Source: Dechloromonas denitrificans
GTDB lineage: Bacteria > Pseudomonadota > Gammaproteobacteria > Burkholderiales > Rhodocyclaceae
Direction: 5' to 3'
NCBI RefSeq assembly: GCF_020510665.1
Contig: NZ_CP075187.1
Location: 372,001-436,000 of the forward strand
DNA length: 64,000 nucleotides
Shown here: positions 55,902-64,000 of the stretch, piece after piece
Numbering within the stretch: the stretch's first letter is position 1
Layout of the letters: the number at the start of each line of letters is the position of its first letter
Notes under the pieces: model-generated
What the model was told of the DNA's origin: nothing
The model's input: only the letters and a program-made list of their open reading frames with translations
Databases searched by the model: none
Translations under genes and position numbers: made by a program

Positions 55902-57566
55902 TTATACGCGGAAGCTGGAAATAACCTGCGCGACGTCCTGTGACAGCGTATCGAGGCGACGGGCGCTATCCGCCGTGTGATCCGCTGCCGCATGGTTTTC
56001 ATCGGTCATCTGGGCGATGTTCTCGACGTGGCGGGCGATATCCTGGCTGGCAATGCTCTGTTCCTTGAGCGCGCTGCTGATGTCGACGATGGCTGCCGTG
56101 ACGTGCTGGGCCGATTGCTGGATATTGTTCATCCGCAGCCCGGCGTTGTTGGCCAGTTCGCGGCCTTGTGCCACCTGGCCGACCACTTGCTGCATTTCGC
56201 CCACGGCTTTGTTAGCTGATTGCTGGATGGTATTGACCATGCCGGCAATGTCCAGGGTGGACTTGGTCGTCCGCTCGGCCAGTTTCCGGACCTCATCCGC
56301 CACCACGGCAAAACCGCGACCCTGTTCGCCGGCACGGGCGGCCTCGATCGCCGCATTGAGTGCAAGCAGGTTGGTCTGGTCGGCCACATCCTTGATTACC
56401 TGAACAACGGCAGAAATCTGGTCGGCATCCTTGCCGAGCGACTCGATGACGGATGAGGCACGAGACACTGTTTCACTGATCGTGCCCATTTCATCGACTG
56501 TCCGCTGAATGATCTGACCACCTTCTTCGGAAATATCGGCCGATTCGGTGGCCAGTTTCCGGGCGTCGCCGGCGCTGTCGCTGACGGTGTTGATGCTAAC
56601 CGTCAGTTCCTCGATGTTGGCTGCCATCGAGGCAGCGGCAGAGCTTTGGCTGGCTGAACTGGTGGCAACCTCGTTCGAGGCGATCGAGAGGGCCGAGACA
56701 GCTCCCTTGACCTCTCCCATACTGTCTTGAATGCTGTGCATCGAGGTTTGCACCTTTTCCAGCATTCGGTTGAGCGCGCTGACCATGCTGCCGATTTCAT
56801 CGCTGGCGGTGTATGCGACGCGTTTGGTCAGGTCGTTGGTCGCAGCAATCTCGACCACCGTGTCGCGGGCAATGTCGATCGGACGCATGATGGCACGCAG
56901 GATGGACAGACCGAACCCGACGATCAGTATCGCCGACAGCGTGATCACGATAATTGCCGCCTGCTTGGCATCGCTGGCTGCTTGCTGAGCCATTTTGAAA
57001 GATTTCTGACCTTCTGTCAGATTGAGGTCGATAACCTTTTGCAAGCTGTCGTTCAGCATTTTGGTCAGCGTCCGACGCTGTGCAATTAATTCACGTATTT
57101 CGTTGGTTTGGCTATTGAAGGCTTCATCTGTTGTGGCCTTGCTGAGTTTTTCCTCGGCACGAACAATCTGGCCTTCGGCCTCCAGCCATTGGCCCAAGTG
57201 TCGTTTGGCTTCATTCCACAAGGCTTGTTCTGTTGCATCGGCATAGGTCGCTTCATAAGCCTTACTTGATTCGGCCAATGTCTTGTTCGCATCTTGCTTC
57301 CGTTGCCTGATTACTTCCATCTCGGTGCGTTTTTTTTCCGCACTGATGCCGCTGTGCAGCGTCATTGTCTGGTAGGTGCTTCTCGAGAGATTGGTAATGG
57401 CTTCCTTGAAGGTCAGCAAAGCCATGACTGAAGGCATTCTGTTGCCACCGATGTCTTCGATCGCATCTTGTTCGATGATGATGCCGCGCAGTCCGAATCC
57501 GCCGACTGCCAACAAGGCAATGACTGATAAAGCCAGCAGCAAGACGAGTCTTTGTTTGATGTTCAT
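55902..57566 (-). CDS. Methyl-accepting chemotaxis protein
   Basis: This 554-residue chemoreceptor has a first membrane helix at about 8-30, a periplasmic four-helix-bundle (4HB_MCP) sensor to about 185, a second helix at about 190-212, HAMP to about 265, and a cytoplasmic signalling domain with the hairpin tip [26 protein letters not shown] chose the ATG at 57566 behind AAGGGGC; an in-frame ATG 57 bases upstream is less likely. The ligand is unknown and no che genes are nearby, so it signals to an array encoded elsewhere. Confidence 0.93.
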   Translation of the reverse strand: MNIKQRLVLLLALSVIALLAVGGFGLRGIIIEQDAIEDIGGNRMPSVMALLTFKEAITNLSRSTYQTMTLHSGISAEKKRTEMEVIRQRKQDANKTLAESSKAYEATYADATEQALWNEAKRHLGQWLEAEGQIVRAEEKLSKATTDEAFNSQTNEIRELIAQRRTLTKMLNDSLQKVIDLNLTEGQKSFKMAQQAASDAKQAAIIVITLSAILIVGFGLSILRAIMRPIDIARDTVVEIAATNDLTKRVAYTASDEIGSMVSALNRMLEKVQTSMHSIQDSMGEVKGAVSALSIASNEVATSSASQSSAAASMAANIEELTVSINTVSDSAGDARKLATESADISEEGGQIIQRTVDEMGTISETVSRASSVIESLGKDADQISAVVQVIKDVADQTNLLALNAAIEAARAGEQGRGFAVVADEVRKLAERTTKSTLDIAGMVNTIQQSANKAVGEMQQVVGQVAQGRELANNAGLRMNNIQQSAQHVTAAIVDISSALKEQSIASQDIARHVENIAQMTDENHAAADHTADSARRLDTLSQDVAQVISSFRV

Positions 57567-57791
57567 GGTTGAAGCCCCTTGGTTGTTTTTGGGTTTATGG
57601 CCGATCAGCCGATCAGTCTCCATGGTCGGCTTATTACTGACAGCTTATTCTGTTCTAGTTGTAATGGAACTGCAATTGCACTTTTACCCACTTTGGCGGC
57701 ACTTTAATAGAATCATCTCTTTCCCTCGAAAACTCGCGTCTTTGCTATATCGCCGCCATACTGTCGGCTTGTTCAAGGGACATGTTCCGAC

Positions 57792-58676
57792 ATGGTTGTG
57801 ACAAATATTCGATTTGTGATTGAAAAACTCGATCTTTATACAAAGCTGATGCGGCTCGACAAGCCGATCGGCATCCTGCTGTTGCTTTGGCCGACCCTCT
57901 GGGGGTTGTGGCTGGCCGCGGCGGCCTGGCCTGACTGGACGGTCCTGTCGGTATTCGTGCTTGGCACCGTGCTGATGCGTTCGGCCGGATGCGTGATCAA
58001 CGATTATGCCGACCGTGATTTCGACAAGCATGTCGAGCGTACCCGGGAGCGTCCCCTGACGGCTGGGCGGGTGACGGTTCGAGAAGCCATGGCCCTGTTT
58101 GCCGGTCTTTCCCTGCTGGCTTTTGCGCTCGTCCTGATGCTCGGCAATCCGCTGGTAATCGCCTTGTCGATCCCGGCCGTCTTCCTGGCTGCGAGCTATC
58201 CTTTTACCAAGCGCTTCCTGGCCATTCCGCAAGCGTATCTGGGGATTGCCTTTGGTTTCGGCATCCCGATGGCCTACGCCGCACAACTCGGTCAGGTGCC
58301 GGCCGAAGCCTGGTGGCTGCTGCTGGCCAATGTTTTCTGGGCGGTCGCCTACGATACCGAATATGCCATGGTCGACCGTGACGATGACCTGAAAATCGGC
58401 ATCAAGACGTCGGCGATTACTTTTGGCCGGTTCGATGTGGCAGCGGTCATGGCCTGCTACGGCATGACCTTGCTGCTGCTTGGCTGGATTGGCCATGGGC
58501 GGGGTTGTGGCCCGGTTTTCTTTCTGGCGCTGGGCATTGCTGCCGGGATCATGGCGGTTCATTACCGCTGGATTCGTCGGCGCGAGCGCATGGCGTGCTT
58601 CAAGGCTTTCTTGCATAACAACTATGTCGGCGCGGTGATTTTTGTCGGCATTGCACTGGATTTCTGGCTCAAATGA
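57792..58676 (+). CDS. ubiA: 4-Hydroxybenzoate octaprenyltransferase
   Basis: UbiA attaches the polyprenyl tail to 4-hydroxybenzoate in ubiquinone synthesis, at the inner membrane. The 294 residues have eight to nine hydrophobic helices. Both aspartate-rich Mg-diphosphate motifs are present: [15 protein letters not shown] and [19 protein letters not shown]. It overlaps ubiD by four bases, a logical pair because UbiD acts on the UbiA product. The 225-base divergent gap to the chemoreceptor shows a GCCGATCA tandem repeat near 57602-57617, but I see no clear promoter. Confidence 0.96.
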   Translation: MVVTNIRFVIEKLDLYTKLMRLDKPIGILLLLWPTLWGLWLAAAAWPDWTVLSVFVLGTVLMRSAGCVINDYADRDFDKHVERTRERPLTAGRVTVREAMALFAGLSLLAFALVLMLGNPLVIALSIPAVFLAASYPFTKRFLAIPQAYLGIAFGFGIPMAYAAQLGQVPAEAWWLLLANVFWAVAYDTEYAMVDRDDDLKIGIKTSAITFGRFDVAAVMACYGMTLLLLGWIGHGRGCGPVFFLALGIAAGIMAVHYRWIRRRERMACFKAFLHNNYVGAVIFVGIALDFWLK

Positions 58677-60148
58677 AATATCACGACTTGCGCGACTTCA
58701 TGTCGCAACTGGAAAAGACCGGTGAATTGAAGCGTGTCACGGTCGACGTCGATACGCGCCTCGAAATGACCGAGATCTGCGACCGCGTGTTGCGCGCCGA
58801 GGGGCCGGCCATTCTCTTCGAGCAGCCGGTCAGCGGTTCGACCCGGCACGACATTCCGGTCCTCGCCAACCTGTTCGGCACGCCCAAACGCGTTGCGCTC
58901 GGCATGGGCGAGGAGTCGGTGCAGGCCTTGCGCGAGGTCGGCAAGCTGCTCGCCTACCTGAAGGAGCCGGAGCCGCCGAAAGGCCTCAAGGATGCCTGGG
59001 ACAAGCTGCCCATCCTCAAGCAGGTTTTGAATATGGCACCGAAAACGGTGTCGACCGCGCCGTGCCAGGAAATCGTCTGGGAAGGCAAGGATGTCGATCT
59101 GGCGCGCCTGCCGATCCAGCATTGCTGGCCGGGTGACATCGCACCGCTGATCACCTGGGGCCTGGTCGTCACCAAGGGGCCGCACAAGAACCGGCAGAAT
59201 CTCGGCATCTACCGCCAGCAGGTGCTCGGCCCGAACAAGGTGATCATGCGCTGGCTGGCGCATCGCGGCGGCGCACTCGATTTTCGCGAGCACCAGCTGG
59301 CCAATCCCGGCCAGCCTTTCCCGGTCGCCGTCGTGCTCGGCTGCGATCCGGCGACCATTCTTGGCGCGGTAACGCCGGTGCCGGATTCGCTGTCGGAATA
59401 CCAGTTCGCCGGCCTGCTGCGCGGCGGCAAGACCGAACTGGTCAAATGCATCGGCTCGGCTCTGCAGGTGCCGGCCTCGGCCGAAATCGTGCTGGAGGGC
59501 GTGATTCATCCCGATGAAATGGCGCTCGAAGGGCCGTATGGCGACCACACCGGTTACTACAATGAGCAGGCCGAATTCCCGGTCTTTACGGTCGACCGCA
59601 TCACGATGCGCAAAAAGCCGATCTACCACAGCACCTACACCGGCAAGCCGCCCGACGAGCCGGCCGTGCTCGGCGTTGCGCTGAACGAAGTGTTCGTGCC
59701 CCTGCTCCAGAAGCAGTACCCGGAAATCGTCGATTTCTACCTGCCGCCGGAAGGCTGCTCGTACCGGATGGCCATCGTCAGCATCAAGAAGGCTTACCCC
59801 GGCCACGCCAAGCGCATCATGTTCGGCATCTGGTCCTTCCTGCGCCAGTTCATGTACACCAAGACGATCATCGTGGTGGATGACGACATCGACATCCGCG
59901 ACTGGAAGGAAGTGATCTGGGCGATGACGACGCGCATGGACGCGACGCGCGACACGACGCTGGTCGACAACACGCCGATCGACTACCTCGACTTCGCATC
60001 GCCGGTGGCCGGCCTCGGCTCCAAGATGGGCCTGGATGCCACCAACAAGTGGCCGGGTGAAACGACGCGCGAATGGGGGCGGCCGATTGTCATGGACGAC
60101 GGCGTCAAGAAGCGAGTCGATTCAATGTGGCAGGAACTAGGCCTTTAG
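58673..60148 (+). CDS. ubiD: 3-Octaprenyl-4-hydroxybenzoate decarboxylase
   Basis: UbiD decarboxylates prenylated 4-hydroxybenzoate using prenylated FMN made by UbiX. The 491 residues match the family. Recognisable blocks are [32 protein letters not shown] (with the Arg-Glu catalytic region further on), [12 protein letters not shown], and the C-terminal [14 protein letters not shown] end ([12 protein letters not shown]). The ATG overlaps the ubiA stop. ubiX is not in the window. Confidence 0.96.
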   Translation: MKYHDLRDFMSQLEKTGELKRVTVDVDTRLEMTEICDRVLRAEGPAILFEQPVSGSTRHDIPVLANLFGTPKRVALGMGEESVQALREVGKLLAYLKEPEPPKGLKDAWDKLPILKQVLNMAPKTVSTAPCQEIVWEGKDVDLARLPIQHCWPGDIAPLITWGLVVTKGPHKNRQNLGIYRQQVLGPNKVIMRWLAHRGGALDFREHQLANPGQPFPVAVVLGCDPATILGAVTPVPDSLSEYQFAGLLRGGKTELVKCIGSALQVPASAEIVLEGVIHPDEMALEGPYGDHTGYYNEQAEFPVFTVDRITMRKKPIYHSTYTGKPPDEPAVLGVALNEVFVPLLQKQYPEIVDFYLPPEGCSYRMAIVSIKKAYPGHAKRIMFGIWSFLRQFMYTKTIIVVDDDIDIRDWKEVIWAMTTRMDATRDTTLVDNTPIDYLDFASPVAGLGSKMGLDATNKWPGETTREWGRPIVMDDGVKKRVDSMWQELGL

Positions 60149-60154
60149 GATGGA

Positions 60155-60184
60155 TTGACCCACAGCGCACCGCCTTGAGAGAAT
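60155..60184 (+). promoter_or_regulatory. Possible promoter of the cobalamin-riboswitch transcript
   Basis: TTGACC (60155-60160), an 18-base spacer and GAGAAT (60179-60184), about 15 bases before the riboswitch P1 stem. The -10 match is poor, but the position suits transcription starting just ahead of the aptamer. Confidence 0.35.
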
Positions 60185-60198
60185 CCGCGCTCCTGTTG

Positions 60199-60357
60199 GA
60201 ATCGAAATACGGAACACGGTGCAAATCCGTGGCGGGCCCGCCGCTGTAACCGGGGACGAAGACTGCATGGTCGCCAGACCAGCCACTTGCGAGGCTTACC
60301 TCGCCGGGAAGGCGCAGCGCTTCGGCTGATCCGGAAGCCAGAAGACGATTCGATTCC
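60199..60357 (+). promoter_or_regulatory. Cobalamin (vitamin B12) riboswitch aptamer
   Basis: This RNA senses adenosylcobalamin-type cofactors. The P1 stem pairs GGAATCGAA (60199-60207) with TTCGATTCC (60349-60357). The conserved core reads GGAACACGGTGCAAATCCGT, then CCGCTGTAACCGGGGACG, GCCACTTG, and the B12 box AAGCCAGAAGAC (60335-60346). It fills most of the 305-base gap between ubiD and the peptide gene. Together with the terminator downstream it should control the peptide/radical SAM transcript, normally switching it off when cobalamin is plentiful. Confidence 0.93.
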
Positions 60358-60362
60358 TGACT

Positions 60363-60433
60363 GGAGCCAAGGCAAGGGCTCCGGCTGACCGCATGCGAAA
60401 AACGTGTGGTCAGCCGGGGCCCTTTTTGTTTTT
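60363..60433 (+). terminator. Riboswitch expression platform: antiterminator and terminator
   Basis: An 18-bp stem (60376-60393 with 60405-60422, two G-T pairs) is followed by TTTTTGTTTTT, a very strong intrinsic terminator. A competing small hairpin GGAGCC (60363-60368) with GGCTCC (60377-60382) uses the left arm of the terminator and could act as antiterminator. The peptide gene's ribosome-binding site GAGGAG follows at about 60442. Confidence 0.8.
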
Positions 60434-60453
60434 GTCTTCCCGAGGAGTGGAAA

Positions 60454-60621
60454 ATGTCCCAGATCGTCTCTCAAGTCGCGTCCAACGCCGTTGAAACCCA
60501 GCCGGCCACTGCGCAGCAAGCGCAGCCTGTCGCCCCGACCATCGCCATCCGCAAGAGCTGCAATCCGGACGGTATCGGCCTGTCGCACTATGTGCTGATG
60601 GACCGGAAGGCGGCCAAATGA
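60454..60621 (+). CDS. cbpA: CbpA-like precursor peptide (putative RiPP)
   Basis: A 55-residue peptide beginning MSQIVSQVASNAVETQPA. The first 30 or so residues are rich in Ala, Gln, Val and Pro and look like a leader. The C-terminal part (residues 33-55) has a single Cys36 in RKSCNPDGIGLSHYVLMD and a basic end, RKAAK. It is followed with ATGA overlap by a radical SAM/SPASM gene and preceded by a cobalamin riboswitch, the arrangement I recall for CbpA/CbpB. GAGGAG lies about 7 bases before the ATG. The modification and function are unknown. Confidence 0.82.
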   Translation: MSQIVSQVASNAVETQPATAQQAQPVAPTIAIRKSCNPDGIGLSHYVLMDRKAAK

Positions 60622-61991
60622 ACGCAGTGCTCACCGAGCGTGCCGCCCGCGGCACGCTTTTCCAGCCGGTCGATATCGGCCACCCGGTCTATGCTGCGGT
60701 GACCGATCCGCAAACCGCCTTCTGGGCGCTGGTCGACAAGACCCGGGCCCACGAAGCCGGCCGCGATCCGGCGCTGCTTGCCGCCTACGGCGCCAAGGCC
60801 GAACAGTTCGCGCAGGAGCTGCATGCCTTGCGCTTCGGCCTCAAACCTTCCGGCGTTTATTTGAACCCGACCGAGCGCTGCAATCTCAACTGCACCTACT
60901 GCTACCTGCCCGATACCCAGCGCAGCGGCGGCAGCCACATGCCGGTCGAGACGCTGCTCGCCTCGCTCGGCAAGCTGCGCGACTACTTCCGTTCGGTGAT
61001 GCCGCCCGACCGCAAGCCACGGGCCATTTTCCACGGCGCCGAGCCGCTGATGAACGCGCCGGCCGTCTTCGAAGCCATTGATGCCTTCGCCGACGATTTC
61101 GTCTTCGGTCTGCAGACCAACGGCACCTTGCTCGACGACAAGGCGCTCGACTTCCTGACCTCGCGCAATGTCAGCATCGGCCTGTCGCTGGATGGTCCGG
61201 TGGCGGACATTACCGACGCCACCCGGCGGACCTGGGGCGGCAAGAGCGTGCACGCCAAGGTGCTGCGGGCGATGGAGAAGCTGCGCGGCTACGGCTCGTG
61301 GAGCGTCATCACGACCTGCACGACCGAAAACCTGCCCTACCTGACGCGCATGGTCGAACTGTTCCATGCCTATGAAGTGCCGACCTGCATGCTCAACACC
61401 CTGCGCTGCACCTTGCCCGGTGCCCGTGGGGTCAAGCCGGCCGACGGCGACATGGCCAAAGCCTTCTTCGCCGCGATGGACCGGACCTATGAGCTCTACC
61501 AGGAAACCGGGCGCAAGCTGATGGTGGCCAATTTCGCCAATATCCTGATCGGCATTCTGGCCCCGACGGCGCGTCGGCTGATGTGCGACATCTCGCCCTG
61601 CGGCGGCGGCCGTGCCTTCTTCGCGCTGGCCGCCGACGGCAGCCTCTACCCGTGCAGCGAGTTCATCGGCCTGCCGCGCTTCAACGGCGGCAGCCTGCTG
61701 ACCGGCGGCGTCGAGGCGGCGCTAGCTTCGGCTGCCTTCAAGGAGGTGACGACGCGTGACGTCGACCGGTTCAGCCCGTGCGGCGACTGCGCGATCCGCC
61801 ACTTCTGCGGCTCGCCGTGCCCGGCTGAAGCGGTCGAGATGAACGGCGGCATGGACAAGATCGGTGCCTTCTGCGATTTCTACAAGGAGCAGGTCAATTA
61901 CGCCCTGCGCCTGATCGCCGACGGCAAGGCCGATGACTATCTGTGGGACGGCTGGGACGAGGGGACGGAAACCGTTTTTGCGCTGAGTTGA
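60618..61991 (+). CDS. cbpB: CbpB-like radical SAM/SPASM peptide-modifying enzyme
   Basis: This 457-residue enzyme is predicted to modify the CbpA peptide by radical chemistry. The N-terminal 75 residues may bind the leader. The radical SAM motif CNLNCTYC provides Cys88, Cys92 and Cys95 for the SAM-binding cluster; HGAEP and SLDGP follow. The C-terminal SPASM domain has Cys323, 328 and 346 and the set Cys388, 391, 397, 401 and 419 for auxiliary clusters. The start overlaps the peptide stop (ATGA). The enzyme does not itself carry a B12-binding domain. The family name is from memory. Confidence 0.87.
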   Translation: MNAVLTERAARGTLFQPVDIGHPVYAAVTDPQTAFWALVDKTRAHEAGRDPALLAAYGAKAEQFAQELHALRFGLKPSGVYLNPTERCNLNCTYCYLPDTQRSGGSHMPVETLLASLGKLRDYFRSVMPPDRKPRAIFHGAEPLMNAPAVFEAIDAFADDFVFGLQTNGTLLDDKALDFLTSRNVSIGLSLDGPVADITDATRRTWGGKSVHAKVLRAMEKLRGYGSWSVITTCTTENLPYLTRMVELFHAYEVPTCMLNTLRCTLPGARGVKPADGDMAKAFFAAMDRTYELYQETGRKLMVANFANILIGILAPTARRLMCDISPCGGGRAFFALAADGSLYPCSEFIGLPRFNGGSLLTGGVEAALASAAFKEVTTRDVDRFSPCGDCAIRHFCGSPCPAEAVEMNGGMDKIGAFCDFYKEQVNYALRLIADGKADDYLWDGWDEGTETVFALS

Positions 61992-61996
61992 GTCCG

Positions 61997-62036
61997 AAGG
62001 GGGAGGGCGCTTTAAGATGGCGTACTCTCCCTTTTT
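61997..62036 (+). terminator. Terminator after the radical SAM gene
   Basis: AAGGGGGAG (61997-62005) pairs with CTCTCCCTT (62025-62033), with one G-T pair, a possible inner GCGC/GCGT extension, and TTTTT at 62032-62036. It starts six bases after the stop, so the riboswitch-peptide-enzyme unit appears complete. The next gene begins only 17 bases later, which leaves little room for its own promoter, so read-through cannot be excluded. Confidence 0.62.
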
Positions 62037-62053
62037 CGCTGGTGCTGCTGTCG

Positions 62054-62551
62054 ATGACTTCCCCGCTTGCCATTTATCCGACCGATCTGACCTCGCCGCA
62101 GCATGCTCTAGCCTTCATCGACTTGCTCGAACACTACGCCCGTGACCCGATGGGCGGCGGCGAGGGGCTTGCCGATTACGCCAGGACGCATCTGGTCGAA
62201 CAACTGAAAAACTTGCCGACTTTCCACGGTGCACTGGCGTTTTTGGGCAAAAAACCGGTTGGCCTGATCAACTGCTTTACCGGCTTTTCCACCTTTTCTG
62301 CCAAGCCGCTGCTCAATATTCACGATCTCGTCGTCCATGCTGATCTGCGTGGCCAGGGCATCGGCCAGGCGCTGCTACAATGGGCCGAAATGCAGGCTCG
62401 GCAACTTGGCTGCTGCAAGCTGACGCTGGAAATTCTTGCGAATAATCGCCCGGCCATGCGGTCGTATGAGCGCGCCGGTTTCGCGCCCTATGTGCTGGAC
62501 CCGGCTGCGGGCCAGGCCTTGCTTATGCAGAAATATCTTCAGGAGGTTTGA
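62054..62551 (+). CDS. GNAT-family N-acetyltransferase
   Basis: This 165-residue acetyl-CoA-dependent acetyltransferase carries the motif A region NIHDLVVHADLRGQGIGQALLQWAEMQA, with acetyl-CoA pyrophosphate-binding RGQGIG, and motif B near NRPAMRSYERAGFAPY. The substrate is unknown. The ATG at 62054 fits the family start; a longer frame from 61943 runs back into cbpB. No strong ribosome-binding site is visible. It is three bases before the next membrane-protein gene. Confidence 0.83.
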   Translation: MTSPLAIYPTDLTSPQHALAFIDLLEHYARDPMGGGEGLADYARTHLVEQLKNLPTFHGALAFLGKKPVGLINCFTGFSTFSAKPLLNIHDLVVHADLRGQGIGQALLQWAEMQARQLGCCKLTLEILANNRPAMRSYERAGFAPYVLDPAAGQALLMQKYLQEV

Positions 62552-62554
62552 GTC

Positions 62555-62959
62555 ATGTCGGAACCCGTTGCCGTCGTTGAAGTGAATGGCGTGCGCGCCT
62601 CGCTCGTCCAATTAACCCACTTCATCTATGGTTTGCACGCCATCGCCGTTTTTGTCGGCATCACCTCGGCGGCAACGGTGGCCGGCGGTTTCGTCTTTGG
62701 CTTGCCTTCGCTCTGTGCCGTCTTCCTCAACTACCTGAAACGTGGCGAGGTGCGTGGTACATGGCTGGAAAGCCATTTCCTGTGGCAGATCCGAACCTTC
62801 TGGTTCACGCTGCTCTGGCTGGTGGTCTATGGCCTGTTGATCGTGACGATTATCGGTATTCCGCTCGCCTGGATCCTGATTGCCGTGCTGGGTCTGTGGG
62901 TCGGCTATCGCGTTATTCGTGGCTGGGTTGCCCTGTTTGGCGAGCGTTCGCTAGGCTAG
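62555..62959 (+). CDS. Small three-helix membrane protein (DUF4870-like)
   Basis: This 134-residue protein has three hydrophobic helices (about 30-50, 78-100, 102-125). The short loop NYLKRGEVRGTWLESHFLWQIRTFW between helices one and two resembles the DUF4870 family of unknown function. AGGAGG precedes the ATG, and the gene follows GNAT by three bases. It converges on the kinase gene with overlapping stop codons. Confidence 0.75.
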   Translation: MSEPVAVVEVNGVRASLVQLTHFIYGLHAIAVFVGITSAATVAGGFVFGLPSLCAVFLNYLKRGEVRGTWLESHFLWQIRTFWFTLLWLVVYGLLIVTIIGIPLAWILIAVLGLWVGYRVIRGWVALFGERSLG

Positions 62960-64000
62960 ACCGGGTCGACCGCAGCAGCCGGCTGGCCGGTTTGTTCCAG
63001 TGGTAGCGTGAAGCGAATTCTGGTGCCGCCCTCGGCTTGGTTCAAGGCGCAAATATTGCCGCCGTGGGCATGGAGAATCTGCCGGCAAATTGCCAGGCCG
63101 AGGCCGGTACCGCCGGCGCCCGTGCGAGTCTTGCTGCTTTGGATGAACTCATCGAAAACGGCTTCCAGTTCTTCCGGTGGTATGCCGATCCCTTGATCGC
63201 TGATTTCGATCGTCAAGCCGGCTACGGGCGGATCGCCCGGGTCTTTGCCAGGAAGCTCGCCCGGTTTCGCCGTTAATTCGATCATGCTGCCGGCCGACGA
63301 GAACTTGACGGCATTGCTCAGGATGTTGCGCAGGACCTGGCCGAGCTTGAAGGCGTCGCAAACCAGCGCAAGCCCTTCGGGCAAGGGGTGAATGGTGAGT
63401 TCGATGTCTTTTGTCTGGCGCAGGACTTCGATGTCGCGCACAGCATCGCGAATGATCTGTTCGAGTGTTGTCCGTTGCATGTTGAAGGACATTTTGCCCG
63501 CCTCGAGCTTGGATAGATCGAGCAGGTCGTTGATCAGCACCATCAGCCGCGATGCACTGCCGACGATGTGCTCGAAATAGGCATTCAGTTTCGGCAGTGG
63601 CGCCGAATCCCCTACGGATTTTTGCAGGCCCAGCCCGCCGAACGACAGGATGGCGTGCATCGGTGTGCGCAACTCATGGGAAATGTTGGTCAGGAAGGTG
63701 CTCTTGGCACGATTCGCGGCTTCGGCCGCTTCCTTGGCCTGAATTGCATCAGCCGTGCGCATTTCGACCAGTTCCTGCAAATGGTTGCGGTGGTTTTCCA
63801 GTTCGATTTCGACCAGTTTTCGCTCGGTGATATCGATCCGGCTACCGGCAATATAGCCGCTTGGTGTGCGCTGTTCGGTGATCAACAGCCAGCGGCCATC
63901 GTCGAGGCGCTGTTCGAGCATCTTGCCGCAGGCATTCTGGTGCTGGTGCATGCGTTCTCTGAGCCATGCTTCAGGATCGGCCTGCGCCTCCGGATATTGT
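62956..64000 (-). CDS. Sensor histidine kinase, C-terminal part (continues beyond window)
   Basis: The frame is open to the end of the window. It includes the end of a PAS domain (ITERKLVEIE), HisKA with ISHELRTPMHAI and His at the phosphorylation site, and HATPase with N-box ILSNAVKFS, DQGIGIP and GTGLGLAI, ending LEQTGQPAAAVDPV. About 348 codons are visible and the N-terminal sensor is missing. The core, including NHLQELVEMRTA before HisKA, closely matches the kinase at 40240-43743, so the two are paralogues. Confidence 0.9.
   Translation of the reverse strand, partial: QYPEAQADPEAWLRERMHQHQNACGKMLEQRLDDGRWLLITEQRTPSGYIAGSRIDITERKLVEIELENHRNHLQELVEMRTADAIQAKEAAEAANRAKSTFLTNISHELRTPMHAILSFGGLGLQKSVGDSAPLPKLNAYFEHIVGSASRLMVLINDLLDLSKLEAGKMSFNMQRTTLEQIIRDAVRDIEVLRQTKDIELTIHPLPEGLALVCDAFKLGQVLRNILSNAVKFSSAGSMIELTAKPGELPGKDPGDPPVAGLTIEISDQGIGIPPEELEAVFDEFIQSSKTRTGAGGTGLGLAICRQILHAHGGNICALNQAEGGTRIRFTLPLEQTGQPAAAVDPV

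Noticed and set aside
57567..57791. Sigma-28 flagellar promoter for the chemoreceptor
   Set aside because: TAAG/GCCG-like elements occur on the minus strand but with 13 bases between them instead of about 15, and without the full GCCGATAA box.
60145..60588. Minus-strand open frame across the riboswitch region
   Set aside because: It overlaps a highly structured conserved RNA and the peptide gene and shows no protein family features.
61943..62053. N-terminal extension of the GNAT protein
   Set aside because: It overlaps the 3' end of cbpB in another frame and the terminator hairpin; the GNAT fold begins after the ATG at 62054.

Overview
The window is about 64 kb of a betaproteobacterial chromosome. 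It is probably from the Rhodocyclales, in the Dechloromonas/Azonexus/Azoarcus neighbourhood. The evidence is the gene order (tyrU-glyT-thrT-tuf, trpT-secE-nusG, rplKAJL-rpoBC, rpsLG-fusA-tuf-rpsJ and the S10-spc-alpha clusters in one continuous run), a four-cysteine (zinc-type) ribosomal protein S4, two near-identical tuf genes, and many GTG/TTG starts in a GC-rich coding style. The genus is an inference from memory of related proteins, not a search result. No insertion sequence, phage, integron or CRISPR array was seen.

Region 1 (1-2400): the 3' part of ilvD, a LysE-family exporter and a small periplasmic cytochrome c. Region 2 (2391-34660): the transcription and translation super-cluster. 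A consensus promoter drives three tRNAs and tuf, then come tRNA-Trp, secE, nusG, the L11/L10 operons, rpoB, rpoC, the str operon, and the S10, spc and alpha operons, ending in a bidirectional terminator after rplQ. Internal promoters, hairpins and leaders divide it into sub-operons. RpoB carries about 70 extra residues upstream of the rifampicin region.

Region 3 (34659-45588, all minus strand): a tightly packed run consisting of an Atm1-type ABC exporter, a membrane CHASE/multi-PAS histidine kinase, a REC + RsbW-like ATPase protein, a REC-PAS-SpoIIE phosphatase and a glutamate/aspartate-type ABC importer (gltIJKL-like). The three sensory proteins look like a two-component system feeding a partner switch, but no STAS-domain antagonist is present in the window.

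Region 4 (45600-60150): housekeeping and envelope genes. These are a hotdog thioesterase, a FadL-like porin, a DUF2802-like protein, a SPOR protein, several lipoproteins, a TPR protein, RidA, RecG, a glycine-zipper lipoprotein with an alpha/beta hydrolase, an LplT-like MFS transporter, a chemoreceptor, and the overlapping ubiA-ubiD ubiquinone pair.

Region 5 (60150-64000): the most unusual locus. A cobalamin riboswitch with a strong downstream terminator precedes a 55-residue peptide gene that overlaps a radical SAM/SPASM enzyme gene, and a second terminator closes the unit. This matches the poorly characterised CbpA/CbpB type of peptide-modification cassette: a ribosomally made, post-translationally modified peptide apparently controlled by vitamin B12. 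A GNAT acetyltransferase, a three-helix membrane protein and the C-terminal half of another histidine kinase follow.
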